Assembly: GCF_964204645.1 (NCBI RefSeq)
Contig: NC_134029.1
Span: forward strand, 12,082,850 to 12,146,849
From: Tubulanus polymorphus
Lineage: Eukaryota; Nemertea; Palaeonemertea; Tubulaniformes; Tubulanidae
Reading direction: 5' to 3'
DNA: 64,000 nt
A model generated the notes under the pieces. That model ran no database searches. It was not told the origin of the DNA and worked only from the letters and a program-made list of their open reading frames with translations. Made by a program: the position numbers and the translations under genes. The stretch's first letter is position 1. Each line of letters starts with the position of its first letter. This document shows positions 1 to 12,239 of this stretch, in pieces.

Positions 1-1410
1 CGTGTTTTCTGATCTTGGTGGAGCTTCTGTTGCAACAGATGCAGCTGAAGAGAGAAGCAATGTTGCAAATTGAATACTAGTAAGACTTTCAACAATGTAG
101 CTGGGTAACGGGTGGTTGCTTTGGGAATGATAAGAGTAAATTAACTAGATTAGCTTAGAGCAAGACTAGCCGGTGGAATTAGAAAATAACAAGGATTTTT
201 TTCTACCGAGAATATTATTTATTTCCCATCCCACATAAATGTTTTAAAAAAATTGAGAAATGAAATTCTAGAAAGTATATCACATCCCTCCCTTAAGAAA
301 ATTAGACTTACCAAGTTCACATTGAGCGTCTCTCTCTGATTCAACTACCGTTTTCAATTCTTCGATGGTCTCTATCTAAAATGCGAATATTAACAAAATG
401 TATGGTTGATAAATTTCAAAAACCAATCCACTACCTAATGTTGATACAAATGATGGCATCGATTAGGATGGAATTGTTGACACTAACCATTTTTCCTGCC
501 TACAAATGTAATAAAGCCAATTTTTTAGGAACTTTAACTTTTTAAGAAGACAATGCTCATTTGGACACTGCTCATTTGTATGTCAGATGTGATGCAGCAT
601 GATAGGCCTACCACCACGTGCATTGTGTGGTGACTGACGGCGTAGTGCCAAGAATGGTCCTAAGAGTTAACGAAGGCCAGGTCTTGGGCTACACGCATTT
701 TTTTCATCATATACTCGTTTCACCATTTTTTAGTTTGTTAACAACATTGACATGAATTTGAGTTTTCTCAGCAAATAATAATATAGGCTATAGAAACCAT
801 GCCACCTAAACCGATATTAATCACGAAAGGAGCCGGACAAGCCAATAGAGTCAGCCCGGGCCCATCGTATGATCGATGAATGATGATGAATGAAGGCGAA
901 AGTAGGACGACATACATTGTTTCGCTGATCAACGATCAATGCACTGATATCTGTATTATACATCCAAACAGATTTAGCTGTCGAAAATTTCGCCAAAAGT
1001 ATAGAATGATGCAATTATTTTAGTGACCTTACCGTGTATAACTTTCCCTGTCTGCCATTTTGCAAACGTCATCAAACTGACCAAGTATACTCCGTAGCAT
1101 ACTTAATCGGTTCAGCTAACCGTTTTAAGTGATTATTGATGGTTAACGAATGTAGGTTTCGTCGAACTGGTTTGGTTTCGATGGTAAACATATGCGTTAG
1201 GAGCAAACCGTCTTGAAAACCTAAACGGTTTTGGTATAAACGAATACACCTCTGTTCATGTAACCGAAAGCATCAATAAATAAATTTTGAATTGATCAAG
1301 TTTAAATCAAGGTCGCTGAGTCGCGCGTGGCTACTAGAATTACGTTCAGGTTCGACTGCATTCAGACAATTCAGCTTCAGAGAGAAAAGAAAGGACAGAA
1401 AAGTACTACG
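1..1410. other. No gene recognised
   Basis: AT-rich sequence with only short chance ORFs. A 23-codon open stretch at 2-73 ends in TGA; it could be the tail of an exon cut by the window edge, but nothing supports this. The last bases (1404-1410, TACTACG) are the left target-site copy of the hAT-like element that follows. Confidence 0.5.
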
Positions 1411-2462
1411 GCAGTGTTCTCCACGGGCTGTTTTAGCAGGGCGGGCTGCCCTGCTAAAATTTAATGCTGCCCTGCTAAAAACTCGGCGTCCTGCCTAATG
1501 TTTTTACTGCCCTGCTTAAATTTTTTTTCGGTTTCGTTGTGGTATGCGTAATTTACGGGAAGCTAAATCACGATGTGCCTACAAAGTTGTGAAATCGGAT
1601 GCGTGAAATGTTCTGGTAGTTGGAACATAGCCAACTTCAAAGATAACGGTGGTCTCTAGAATGATTGGCAGCTAACTGTTCGGAGCCTACTATCAGTCTC
1701 TACGAGAGCGCTGCATATGGCACGTGTCTCTGATCAATAAAGTTTGTTTAGCGTGTGTGGATCATCAAAACATGTATGCGCAAATGAAGTTTTTTGTTGA
1801 CTGCATAATTGATATTGTGTCATATATATCTAGTATTATTTTCTTTGAGCTGAGTAAAGGTAACACATCAAAAAAGTGATATGTAGCGGTGATAGTCAGC
1901 CTCAACTTGTGATAGTCAGCCTCAACTTGAGTGTGACAATGTATTCATATCCCTGGCCAAGTGCCAAGTAACTGGTTTCCTGGAAAACTACAACTAAGCC
2001 ACGTGTTGAGGCATGTTCTTCTCACTACACGCCGCGCTGCCTCAACGCTGTTGCTTGTAAAATATCTTATATGTCCCATTTCAAAATCGTCTCGCTTTAT
2101 TTTCTAAAAAAATTGCATGTAAGTGTTCATGCATTCATTCTGTCCAGTGTGTATGTCGTCATCAGTTTCTCTAAAAAAGACAACCATCATAGTAACTGAG
2201 CCACTCGCCCAGTTTTCGTTGATAGATTTATTGTGATATTTGGCATCCAGCATTAAAACCATCTGTGACTTGTCATCAATTCCAGTATGATTTTCTGTCT
2301 CAGACACTCTGAGGGGCGTTAAATTTTAAAATTTTCTTGGGGGCGGCCCCCCGAAACCCCCCGCAATGGCTTCGCACCTTCGGTGCTCGCGTCCTCGATG
2401 AAGAAGAAGGATAATATATCTTACTGCGCCCTGCCATAAATTTGACCCGTGGAGAACACTGC
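1411..2462. mobile_element. Non-autonomous hAT-like DNA transposon
   Basis: A 1052-bp element bounded by GCAGTGTTCTCCACGGG on the left and its inverse CCCGTGGAGAACACTGC on the right. Flanking direct repeats are TACTACG at 1404-1410 and 2463-2469 (TACTACGG when one terminal base is counted differently). A CAGNG-type terminus with a 7-8 bp duplication is typical of hAT elements. GCCCTGCTAAAA-like motifs are repeated several times just inside the left end, and a GCCCTGCC motif sits inside the right end. A G/C-rich block with GGGGGCGGCCCCCC lies near 2339-2395. There is no transposase ORF, so it would need to be moved in trans. Confidence 0.75.
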
Positions 2463-2671
2463 TACTACGGAACACACAGTTTACAAAAAGTGTTAGGCCT
2501 GTGTTGGTTGGTGCGTACTGGGACTAAAATATACTGGTTGATCAGTTGGCTCGGTTGTGAAGTGTGGAAACTTAGTAAAAACTATAATCTACATGCTCGC
2601 ATGTGTGAAAGAATAGGGTTTAGGTTAGGTGAGGCTATATGTAAATTAACTTTCATTAACCCTGCAGTTGC

Positions 2672-2745
2672 GTTCTGTAGCTCAGTGGGTAAATCACAGG
2701 ACTACTGCTGGATTTTTTTTCGCTTGGTTTCGAATCCCAATATTG
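2672..2745 (+). repeat. tRNA-like pseudogene or SINE head
   Basis: An A-box-like TAGCTCAGTGGGTAAATC is followed about 40 bases later by a B-box-like GTTTCGAATCCC, the spacing expected of a type 2 RNA polymerase III promoter. The acceptor arms do not pair and the D stem is broken, so this is not a functional tRNA. It may be the 5' part of a tRNA-derived SINE. Confidence 0.45.
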
Positions 2746-2780
2746 CAAGTCAGAGCGTCAACGTACTCACATACAGCTAA

Positions 2781-5514
2781 CCAGTTGAAATCACCGTACA
2801 GTCAGGTAGGGGTAACAACAGCGTTTTTAAGTATTAAGTGAGTATGATAAGCCTTCCATGCCTACATACAAACACAACTTTTTCCCTCTTGTCGGCCTGA
2901 TGTCTATACTGGTGCCTTTATCACATGGATAGGATTTCGTCAGGACTAACCAAAAGTCTCATTCAGTCTATGCACTATTCACTCGATATTATAAAAACAA
3001 TACGATGAAGTATTCATACGCAGAAAGGCTAATCGATTTGAGTCATCCGATGAAATTTTGCTCAGGCCTTGTCTGACGTGCTGACATTTATAGTCAAACC
3101 TAGATCCATAATGTTTATGTGGTCACGGCGTGTATACCAGAAATCATTGTGGAACATCATCGTGACTAGTGGAATGGGTTTGATATTTACACACATGTTG
3201 CAGGTATAAATTATTTATCAGTTTAGAATTTGTAATCCATAAAAGCCGTAATCAACATCGGCCCGAAACCCACACCAAATCAATTCATAATTCATCGATT
3301 GAATCTACAATACAATATATGTACTTATTCAAATATTTCAATAAAATGATTAATTCCTTAAATCTATTCCAAATCCTAATACGTCATCTGTATATATACT
3401 CAACCTATTGACTCAGCAGATTCTTGAAGATCAAGTAGCGCTTAATTTGTCAAAATGCTTATTTTGATCTCATTCAATAGTTAACTAACCCATATAACAG
3501 TACAGTATATTATTTTTTCAATAAACACTGAACTTAAATGAATATCTGAGTTTGAAAAATAAATAACAGATGCGTGAATTTCAGAGCGCGCACTGACTAT
3601 TAGCTATGCGTGTGACATCAATGGGTCGACAATGAATACACAGTATACTGTAAACGCGTTAGTAGGAATAAGTTTTATTGGTTTCTAACATACTCATACC
3701 CTATAGAATGTCAATTTCCATAAAAATATTTCCATCACGTTTGTGATAATATTTATATATAATAATCAAGAAATGACTCAAATGTTTACCTTAAATCATT
3801 GCAGTAGCGAGGTATCCGACAACAAGTTATGACACGACTACCAGTATAACCGTATAAGTAGAGATTTCCCACTGAGATATGCCTCTAAGAGACATATACT
3901 GCATACTGATGCTTGTATTGTTTGTACTATACAGGTCATGTAAGATAAACAGGGGTAACTAAGACTTGGGTACCATACCTATCTATATCTAGCTAGGAGT
4001 TCACGCTGATGGGAATACAGCATATAGACCGTATTGCATCATCATCAGCGCCATCTACATGGTTATCAGATGAACAATGCGCTGTAAAAATTCCTTCAAA
4101 TTTACACTTTTTAATCGTTTATATTTCAGTATTCCATCACTCATTGCAGCTAAAATTTCTCAAAAATTCTCAAAAGATTATTGTGTATTTATGTAAAATA
4201 ATCTATCATTAAAAACAAAAACCATTTAAGGGCTACTTGACGTATCGGCCCCACTCTGCGCGCTTGCGCCACCGCGCAGGATTTATGCGAAGCAGCAAAC
4301 ACAAACATGGCCACTCTCTCAATTTTCAATGATAGAAATCGTGTGTGCATTTCAATTATTTTGGCTGTTAGGGTTTAAATGCACAATATAAGTTGATGAT
4401 GTGATATGGCGATGTTAATTAATGATAATTCCGCAGTGAAGCTAGTCACGAACGGTGCCGATTGAGTGTACAGCTGCCAAAAACACTGAAATGTGCGTAG
4501 TTGCGTAACTATTTGCAGTGAATTGCAGACGAAACATGAAGCCTTAACGGCCGTTAAAAAGGAAATTATACCAATAATTGTAAAATAAAAATGAGATAGA
4601 ACCTAAGTTAAAATTCTGGCCATTTCTAAAATGTTATTACTAATTTTTAGTCAGTGCCGAACGTTTAGTTTTCCAACAATAATGAGGGGTGGTAGGTAGT
4701 CATGCAATTCAAGTCATCATTTATTACACGTTACTTCCGTGTTGTTGAAAATCTCGCGAGTCCTGCACCAAACCCCATTGAACAATGTGATCTGTGTGCT
4801 GGCCACAAATGCACACAGATCACACTACACTACCCATTACACACTCCAGTACCCACAGCTTTCATACATCCATCCAAATATTTAGAGTGTCTTTCTTCCT
4901 GGATCTTTAAGATGAGTTCTTAATAGAACAGATCCCTTTTTTAAGGGTGGTGATAATACAGTATCATAAAGTTTGAATGCCAAATTAAATGCCTGGTCGA
5001 ATCAATTCATATTTATTGATTGTACGTCCGCGTAAGTTCAGTTTCAAAGCTGAAACACATTGGACGTTGACACTGTGGTTGCTTATTTAGGTTCGAATGT
5101 GTCAATGCATTTTATTCTATGTATCGATATTTAGATTTTCTGCAATTCCCAGCAACCTGAAATGCTATGCAGAAAACCTGTTATCGCTGCTTTGCAGCTA
5201 TAATTTTCTTTTCATTTTGAACTATTTTTTTGCAATTTAATAATTCAATTAACAAAATGCTGTCGATTATGTCAATTTGCAATTTGTGCGTCTCCAGGCT
5301 GGCCATAGTGCCAACGGGCTCTTGTTTAATTTCAAATATGCTGTGGAAAATCATCAATTCATTCTAGCGACAAATCACCATCAGATTTTTGCAACATCAT
5401 TGAGGCAAAGTGAATCAACTTATGTATTACAGTATAAGTTGTTGTCTTATTATTTGGCATAATATATTCTTCTGACCATAATATAACCCTTATTATCATT
5501 ATTTTTTTTTTCAG
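2781..5514. other. Presumed AMACR intron or upstream region, no gene seen
   Basis: AT-rich, with only short chance ORFs. Around 5167-5201 there is a short repeat (CAGAAAACCTGTTATCGCTG followed by a TTTGCAGC half-hairpin) whose relative recurs at 26108-26145. A relative of the short TGGCCATAGTGCC/GGGCTCTTGT family ends near 5325. The AMACR first exon was looked for here and not recognised. Confidence 0.5.
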
Positions 5515-5659
5515 ATCGGTCAGCATTTACTTGGGCAATTCAAACGGTCTGATCGTGGAAAGTATTCTATTGCTTTGGATTTGAAGAAACCAGATGGAGT
5601 GAACATTCTGAATTCCTTAACTACGCAGGCAGATGTATTGATTGAACCATATAGACCAG
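5515..5659 (+). CDS. AMACR: AMACR exon (N-terminal part of racemase)
   Basis: Internal exon of alpha-methylacyl-CoA racemase, a CoA-transferase family III (CaiB/BaiF) enzyme. The family interconverts (R)- and (S)-2-methyl-branched acyl-CoAs in peroxisomes and mitochondria for bile-acid and branched fatty-acid breakdown. A T-rich tract ending in CAG precedes the exon, and the donor is CCAG|GTTAAGT. The 145-nt exon is entered in phase 0 and left in phase 1. It encodes 48 residues, including RGKYSIALDLKKPDG and ADVLIEPYRPG, which match the Rossmann-like N-terminal region after the first beta-alpha unit. The upstream exon with the start codon and the GLAPxPF-type motif was not found, so it is either before the window or unrecognised in 1-5514. 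Identification is secure; the exon edges are inferred from splice consensus. Confidence 0.9.
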
Positions 5660-5967
5660 GTTAAGTATGGCTTTGGCCTGAAGTGATAGCAGTGGTCTGG
5701 GGTATGGCTCTTGTCCCAAAAACCTTTAATATGTACATGTACCTAATGGCCGATGAGGCATATCAGGATTTTTTGGTCCACGACATCAGGCATCACTGCG
5801 CTGCGCTAACTCAAAACTGATTTAGTTACATTTTTTGACCATTTAAGGCAATATTCTATTGCAATGGGCTATTGTTCATCCATCTTCCCCTCCATACACG
5901 GCATGTGGTTTTTAGCTCTCGAGGAACGAATTAGCGTGTCGCAAGCCTGTAAATAATTTTTTTGCCA

Positions 5968-6090
5968 GTGCCTGCCACATGTCAGGCACCAACTATAATG
6001 CTGCCTGACATTAATGAGTTGGTGCCTGCCATGTAAATGGCACCAACTGTATGGTGCCTGACATAAATGATTTTGGTGCCTGCCATTTAG
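5968..6090 (+). repeat. 54-bp tandem repeat, about 2.3 copies
   Basis: Units begin with GTGCCTGCCA at 5968, 6022 and 6076, a period of 54 bp. Each unit contains the inverted pair GGTGCCTG/CAGGCACC-like, so a single strand could fold. Confidence 0.7.
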
Positions 6091-8139
6091 CAAAGTACTA
6101 CTGTTTTATAGAGAATTTCCTAATTACTAACATTAAAAACATATGAAGAATTGCACACAACCTTTATTAATATTGGAACTTCAACATTAAAATTTACTTT
6201 CACAATACCATAAAATCTCTAACAGCAATCAGGATGAACCTTACCAACTATACCATAAAATCAATCTCTAATAGCAGCAAACGAAACCGGAACCAACAAC
6301 AGGCGATAGAATACATTCATGATTAAACTTACAGGGTGTCACTTGACTTTGACTGATTACAATATTTTGTTTCTTATATATTTACATGTGTGTACGAAAT
6401 ATCGTGATCGGCTTATTGGGCGGATACGATCTGACATAAAAAATCACTTCCTGATTTATGCCACTCTAATGCTCTCAATGATCGTCAAAATCAAGAAAAG
6501 TGGTCGATATTTATTTGAGGTCATTATTTACTACCAATTATAATCTTTTTTGAACTATTTTATTTTTACTTTGATTGTTTCATCACCGCACAGCGGCTAT
6601 GGTATACATTTATATAACGCGCGAGTTCATCGTACTACCACGTGTCAGTTCATACATTAGTATATATGCAAATCAGCAGTGAGCCGCGTACTGCGTGTAT
6701 GGCTGTGTGTATAGTAACCAGCTGAGTGAGTATATATAGCACAGTCACTTGGCGATGATAGTATACACAGAACTCTCACACATTGGCGGGCGCTATTGTC
6801 AGCCTCTTAAATTGTCAATTAAGACGAACTAATTGACAAATATGTGAATTAAAATCTCTGATGAAGGGCCTCGGCTTATTGGGCGAAGCTTTATGAAATC
6901 CATGTATTTTAGGCTAAAAAACTGCCCTCGGCTTATTGGCCGGAAAATACGGTAGCGCGATTTCAACGCAATAAGCAACGGAATTGATCATAAGACAACT
7001 GGCGCGATTTATCGCAATAAACATCGGAATTAATTGATCAGTAATTGGAAACGGCGCTATTTATTTTCATATCGGTTCAAAAAAGCTAAAACTATTAGAA
7101 CCATGAAAATTTTCGTGCCGGTCAGCGTGACAGGCAGGAGCGATTTTGCAACGGACACCGTAGTGTTTTGAGCCGGCCAGTGTCCGTGACCGGCCGCTTA
7201 TTTACAGCCTTGGTGTCGGTGTCTTGTCATATATGTTTACCGCGAACCAAAGCACACTGTTTTACCATCATTGAGTTAATGAAAGATCCGATAAATGAGG
7301 TTGAATACCCTGCAAAAATAGTTCCAGTAACTTTGTATTCAAGGTTATTTCACATTATATTGGGTTGAATGGTGATAAAAGTTGATCAGGTTAATATCAA
7401 AAAGATTTTTGAATAATATTTCACCATTAATTCATTCAGATGAATTTATTTTGCCATGTGAATTAATATGCGGATGACTACGTCACTGGGTGTAAATGGG
7501 CACCTTGCACCAACGGTCCGTAAGCGATCTTGAATCTCTTGAAATTTTTTTGCATAAGTCAGGAGGAATCCTTGAATTCGAACGGTTGGCAGACAATGTT
7601 CTTGCGTTCATTTTTGTTTCAGTGAGACGGAAAAATGGCTGAGTTGCACAGCAGTGTGGCCTGCATCTAGTTGTATTTCGTAGCAACAGTTGGCATCTTG
7701 CCTTGTCAGTGTACGTGAGGCAAGCGCTTACCGGAAGATTACTACTGTGTGCCTCACACTGCATATGCTAAAGAGACAGTACAAAGGTGCTCATATTGGC
7801 GTGCGCGTTATGAATAGGCATGTTTTTCATACCGTGTTTGATTGAAATAAGTTGTTTGAATAAGATAAATCATCATGGATTTTCCTTTAAGTTATAACTG
7901 GTCTAATTAGTATCAAAAAGTGTTTAAAAGTTATACACATTGGTCATGATGTCTTTGAATCTGGACGACTGTTATATCTGTCAATCTTTTTGAACTATCA
8001 CTTTGACTCTATTTAGCCATATTTCATGCTAAAATCTTAGTTGTAGTCGAGTAACATGCTCCTATGGTCTCCCATGCTGCATAGGCTGCGGGCGGGGACT
8101 TGGTATCTGCCTCAATCCGTCCACATCAGCTTGTAAACG
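6091..8139. other. AMACR intron without recognised gene
   Basis: Only short chance ORFs. The motif CGGCTTATTGG occurs near 6410, 6870 and 6923; the last is followed by CCGGAAAATACGGTA. That 15-mer is also the terminus of the 26.89-28.74 kb element, so a related element end probably lies near 6950. Confidence 0.45.
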
Positions 8140-8580
8140 CGATTCAAGAAGAATCATTGATGGCAGGCCCATGATATTACAGATTTTGGGGTCCAAGGAT
8201 CAAAGGTGTGAAACACAATTCATGTGAAAACACTTTGAACGTGATTCAAGAAGAACCGTTGATAGCAGGACCATGATATTATGTATTATGATTTCCCCTA
8301 GGGAGAGGATGTGCCCTATTGATTTTAGGGTCCGAGGATCAAAGGTCAAGGGCACTACAGGTCATTCATGTGAAACCTTGTATACATGATTCAAGAAGAA
8401 CCTTTGGTAACAGGACAATGCTATTTCATAGTATGATTTCCTCTGGGGAGAGGATATGCCTTAGTGATTTTGGAGTTTAGGTTCAATGGTCCAGGTTAGA
8501 AGAGGTTTTTGCCTAAAACCCTCTAAACTCAATTCTTAAATGACCATTGATAGCAGGACATTGATATTTTGTAACGATCC
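8140..8580 (+). repeat. Diverged tandem repeat, about 145-bp units
   Basis: Four related units carry GATTCAAGAAGAA followed by TTGATAGCAGGACCATGATATT-like sequence, starting near 8141, 8243, 8388 and 8531. Two of the units share ATGATTTCC and GGGAGAGGAT blocks. The first interval is shorter (about 101 bp), consistent with a deletion. No coding capacity. Confidence 0.65.
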
Positions 8581-9681
8581 TCCCTTTCGCAATCTCTAAT
8601 GGGGCCTACCTCCTTTAAGGATGATCTACACTTCGACGATAGGCTATAAAGGGGCAATTTATTCCGAACAAAAGAACAATGAACTTACTCGGACAATGTA
8701 TTCACTTCTAAGAGACTGCACTTGGCGGTTATTTATTACACTATACATTGCACTAATTACCGACAGTTAACTATATACATAATAACAGGTATGAGACCCA
8801 TTGCACCACTCCCCCACACATGTCCAGTATTTACAGTTCATCTATCATGTCGATATTAAGTGTCCGTTACAAAAGTGTCATAAACTACGGGTTACAACAG
8901 CACACAGATTCGCACACATTCGGTAGTTCGCAATTGGCAATAAATCCAATCACCTAACGCGACCCAACTGATACACCATCACTACGCTCATGTTCCACTG
9001 GGGGGTAGATTAGAGGCAATTAAACCATTTGAAGGTACTCGCCTAATAATCAATACATTTGCCTTGGTCGGTGAACATCAGGTTCCTTCGTGCTGAAATC
9101 ACGAAAAGGTTCATCAGGTCGGTTGGACTTCCTGCAGATGGTTCCAATATGAGTCTGATTCCGTATCAACAAGGTAAGCTAAAAATAATAATTAATAACA
9201 ACGGTAGTACCCAAATTCGAGGTAAAACATGTCAGCTGGATAACCAGTTATGGGTAATGAAAAGAGAGTATGGTCATTTAACCGCTGTATGGTGCCCACC
9301 CTTCTACCACATAATATCCCCAAGTGATCCTTAAAGATCAATTGCAGCCTAAATCATTACACACAATTTTAGTTTTGATAGATTGTTTCATCAATACTTA
9401 TGCTATCTTTGAAATAATTTGCACCAAAAAAATTGGTAAAGCATTTTTAAACTCAATTGAAAGTTGTCACTTTCTCTGTGCGCACCGCGCTATATACTAT
9501 GAGAGTAGTTCATACTCAACGTTGGTAGATTGCGCTCGCACTGACATCATTGGGAGGGCTGCCTCTGGTAGATGGGAATGAACCGGAGGGCTGCCTCTGG
9601 TGGATGGGAATAAACCGTATAAACCGTCACCGCATAGTTTACTTCCGCGTTTAAAAATTCTTCCTTCTTGGTTAAAAACTG
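8581..9681. other. Flank of piggyBac element; left end not found
   Basis: No gene is recognised. A direct repeat of about 33 bp (GGAGGGCTGCCTCTGGT and following bases) occurs twice at about 9552-9618. The left terminal repeat matching the piggyBac right end at 11668 was looked for and not found. Confidence 0.45.
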
Positions 9682-11374
9682 TTACGTTATTAGATAAGCT
9701 TTCATTTCGAAGCGCCGAATCTGGTTATGCCGAATCTGACGACCAGGTTGATGAGGTGCACGTTGGTAGTCAGCAATAAGTTCATGGCATAACTTCAAAC
9801 GAAACTGTCTACTGGTCAATGCATCAGCAGCATTGGACACCTTGTGCATTATGTATGCATTTGTTACTGCTGTGATAAGCAAGTGGCAAAAAACCTTTTT
9901 CCACCATTTCACTGAACGATGTAGTATGCTGAAATAGGAGTTGTATTGATCATTCAAATCAACTCCACCCATATACGTGTTGTAGTCCTCAATTGCATTT
10001 GGTTTTTCGATTTGTCTGTAACCATCCTCTCCTTCACGTGAACGAATACGCTTCACAGTAACACCTGCATTGCTAACAGTAGACAATACACAAACTGGGC
10101 GTTTGTCATACCAACCAATTGCTAACATGTCTGACGCGTTATGCCATAACATCAAAGGCGACATGTCCTGCAATTGTCGTTTGTTGGTGCGGGCCGTGAA
10201 TTGCTTCAGTTTTAGTGGATTTCCTGCACGATTCGCCCTAACTGTGCCACAGGCACCAATGTTTCGATCTTTTAGGTCCACAAATAATTTCACACTAGTG
10301 AAGAAATTGTCACATGTTATGACCTGGCCAGCCCGAACATTCTGCGATGCGTCCATAACAACTCGATACCCAAGGTCAACTTGACCACCGTCCGCTCCTT
10401 TGTACAGCGTCCAATTGTGGGCGTAACCAGTTTTCGACCCAGCCAGTATCCATGCTTTCATGCCCCACTTGACGGGCTTACTCTTGATGTATTGCAACAT
10501 AAAAGTTCGACCCTTGAAGGCTATCATGCCTTCATCCACGGACAGAAACTTTTCCATATGGAAGGCGTCATTCCATGCGCGAAATAGCTGTTCAATCAAA
10601 GACTTGACCTTGAATGTCCTGTCATAACCAGGCTGCCCTCTTTGAATTTGTGTTTTGTTATTCACAGGGTGCAAGAATCGTAATAGCATCAAAAACCGAT
10701 TGCGGCTCATTACGGCTCGGAATCCTGGTTTATCAGTCAGAGGATCAGTAGACCAATGTGCACGAAAAGATCCCCGATCTTCATATCCCGTCAGTAACAA
10801 CAATGCCAGGAATGCTTTCATTTCGTCACTAGTGACATTATACCAGGTTTCTAGAACACTATCAGTAGTATTTCCACTGTTTTGATATTGTTGAAAATAA
10901 CGATTTGTTTCAGTCACTGGCATGTCTATGATAGTGTCCGGAAAAGCTTTTGTGAAAAAGTCAATTGGCGTGTAGTCCGTTGTATCGAACTTGGGCTCAC
11001 CTGGATTCGGACAGTTGTACTGCGGCAACCAGTTAGGAGGGGGGTGGTTTCTATCTTCAGCCCAATCAGGATCCTGATCAATGTTGGCACCTTGTGCACG
11101 TCCACCAGGTCCACCACGACCACACACTGGGGCATGACCTCTCCTCAGCAGACTGATTATCATCACTATCAGGAGTACTATCGTCACTTACAGGACTATT
11201 TTTACCATTATTGTCACTTACTTCCGCATCTAAATCACTTCCGGGTTCACTTTCGGTTTCATTTCCGGGTTCAAAATCGCTTTCTGAACCACTTTCAGCG
11301 TTTGAGTCACTGTCATTAGAGTCACTGTCAGCAAATATCTCTCTTATTTCATGATCACTAAACCTGCGTGACAT
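9682..11374 (-). pseudogene. piggyBac transposase, near-intact with one frameshift
   Basis: DDE_Tnp_1_7 (piggyBac/PGBD) transposase, which cuts and pastes DNA at TTAA sites. The N-terminal acidic segment starts at 11374 (MSRRFSDHEIREIF, then Ser/Asp/Glu-rich) in one frame. The main 501-codon frame covers 11187-9682, and the two overlap at 11187-11078, so one small indel separates them. The catalytic triad is visible: Asp in FLSVDEGMIAFKGR, Asp in VITCDNFFTSVKLF and Asp in YMGGVDLNDQYN. The C-terminus stops after RRFEMKAYLIT without the cysteine-rich zinc finger of the moth transposase. The low level of decay suggests recent arrival. An alternative is that the frame change is a short unrecognised intron. 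Confidence 0.88.
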
Positions 11375-11588
11375 TTTATGAACGTTCCTTTCACCAAAAA
11401 CCGTGCCGGAAATGTCACATTTACTTCAAATTTATCGATAAAATTCCAAAAACTGTAATTCGCTTCAACTTCAATTTTCTCAAAATTCTTGAGTAGGACG
11501 CATTGAACCTTTACTTGCATACACAGGCGGTATCAGCTAAAATCCGGCGCAGGTTACGCTGAAACGTCGGGGTAAAGTAGGCATGCCT

Positions 11589-11672
11589 GGTGCTCGCAAT
11601 TTTGCGAGAGTGGGACCGACGGAACTGCTCCCGGTGCTCGCAAAATTGCGAGAGTGGGTCTCAAAGGGTTAA
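11589..11672 (-). repeat. piggyBac right terminus with paired subterminal palindromes
   Basis: Read on the minus strand, the element begins TTAA-CCCTTTGAGACCC, the classic piggyBac start. Two 26-bp subterminal repeats at 11589-11614 and 11633-11658 read GGTGCTCGCAATTTTGCGAG and the same with AAAA at the centre, each followed by AGTGGG. Each holds a perfect 16-bp palindrome. They are plausible transposase-binding sites. The TTAA is at 11669-11672. Confidence 0.8.
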
Positions 11673-12094
11673 GGACATTAGTTATTCTATATTGTCACCA
11701 GGCGGTGTTGAATAGTAGAATAACTTAGTATTTCCTCATTAAATTGGTACCTAGGCGTATTTTGTTACCATGCCCAATTGCAAAGTTGTAGTTTATGACA
11801 TGTTCTATGATTGTGGTGAGTTTCAAGGTCATTGGGTTTTGCATATGGTCACCAGGGGGGCATTGAATAGTAGAATTACTTAGTATTTATATCTCAAATT
11901 GGTAATGAGGCATATTTTGTTATCACACTAAATTACAAAATCGTAGCTGCTGACATGTTCTTTGATTGTAGTGAGTTTCAAGGTCATTGGTTTTTGTATA
12001 TAGTCACCAGGGGGCATTGAATATTGAAATTGCTAGATTGTTGAGCATTGGAAACCACTTCACAAGTGGGCATGGTGTCCCTGGACCACTAGTT
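11669..12094 (+). repeat. CTCF-motif repeat, copy A (3' part)
   Basis: The 3' portion of the family described at 18141-19289. It begins exactly at the piggyBac TTAA, inside a unit that reads GTGAGTTTTAAGGAAATTAG in copy C. Motif positions near 11694, 11848 and 12004 are degenerate versions of CACCAGGGGGCG. It ends with GTGGGCATGGTGTCCCTGGA near 12084. The 5' part of this copy is missing from the other side of the piggyBac element. Confidence 0.8.
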
Positions 12095-12239
12095 TCATGT
12101 AGTGTGATCTTTGGGGCAGCTAGAATGGGCTTGTCTTTTCATGTAAGGATATATTAACAGCAAATGAACATTATCGCCACATAGCCTATACCATCTTAAC
12201 TATTCTAAAACTTGTTACATCGTTACAATGTAAATCTTT

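Noticed and set aside
2-73. Open stretch VFSDLGGASVATDAAEERS ending in TGA, loosely like the GASV segment expected upstream in AMACR
   Set aside because: Only 23 codons at the window edge, followed by a stop and without a suitable donor; the resemblance is too short.
2672-2745. Functional tRNA gene
   Set aside because: Acceptor and D stems do not pair; only the promoter boxes are preserved.
9270-9295. TTAACCGCTGTATGGTGCCC as the left piggyBac end
   Set aside because: Shares only TTAACC with the right terminus; no subterminal palindromes, and the flank does not match the repeat into which the element inserted.
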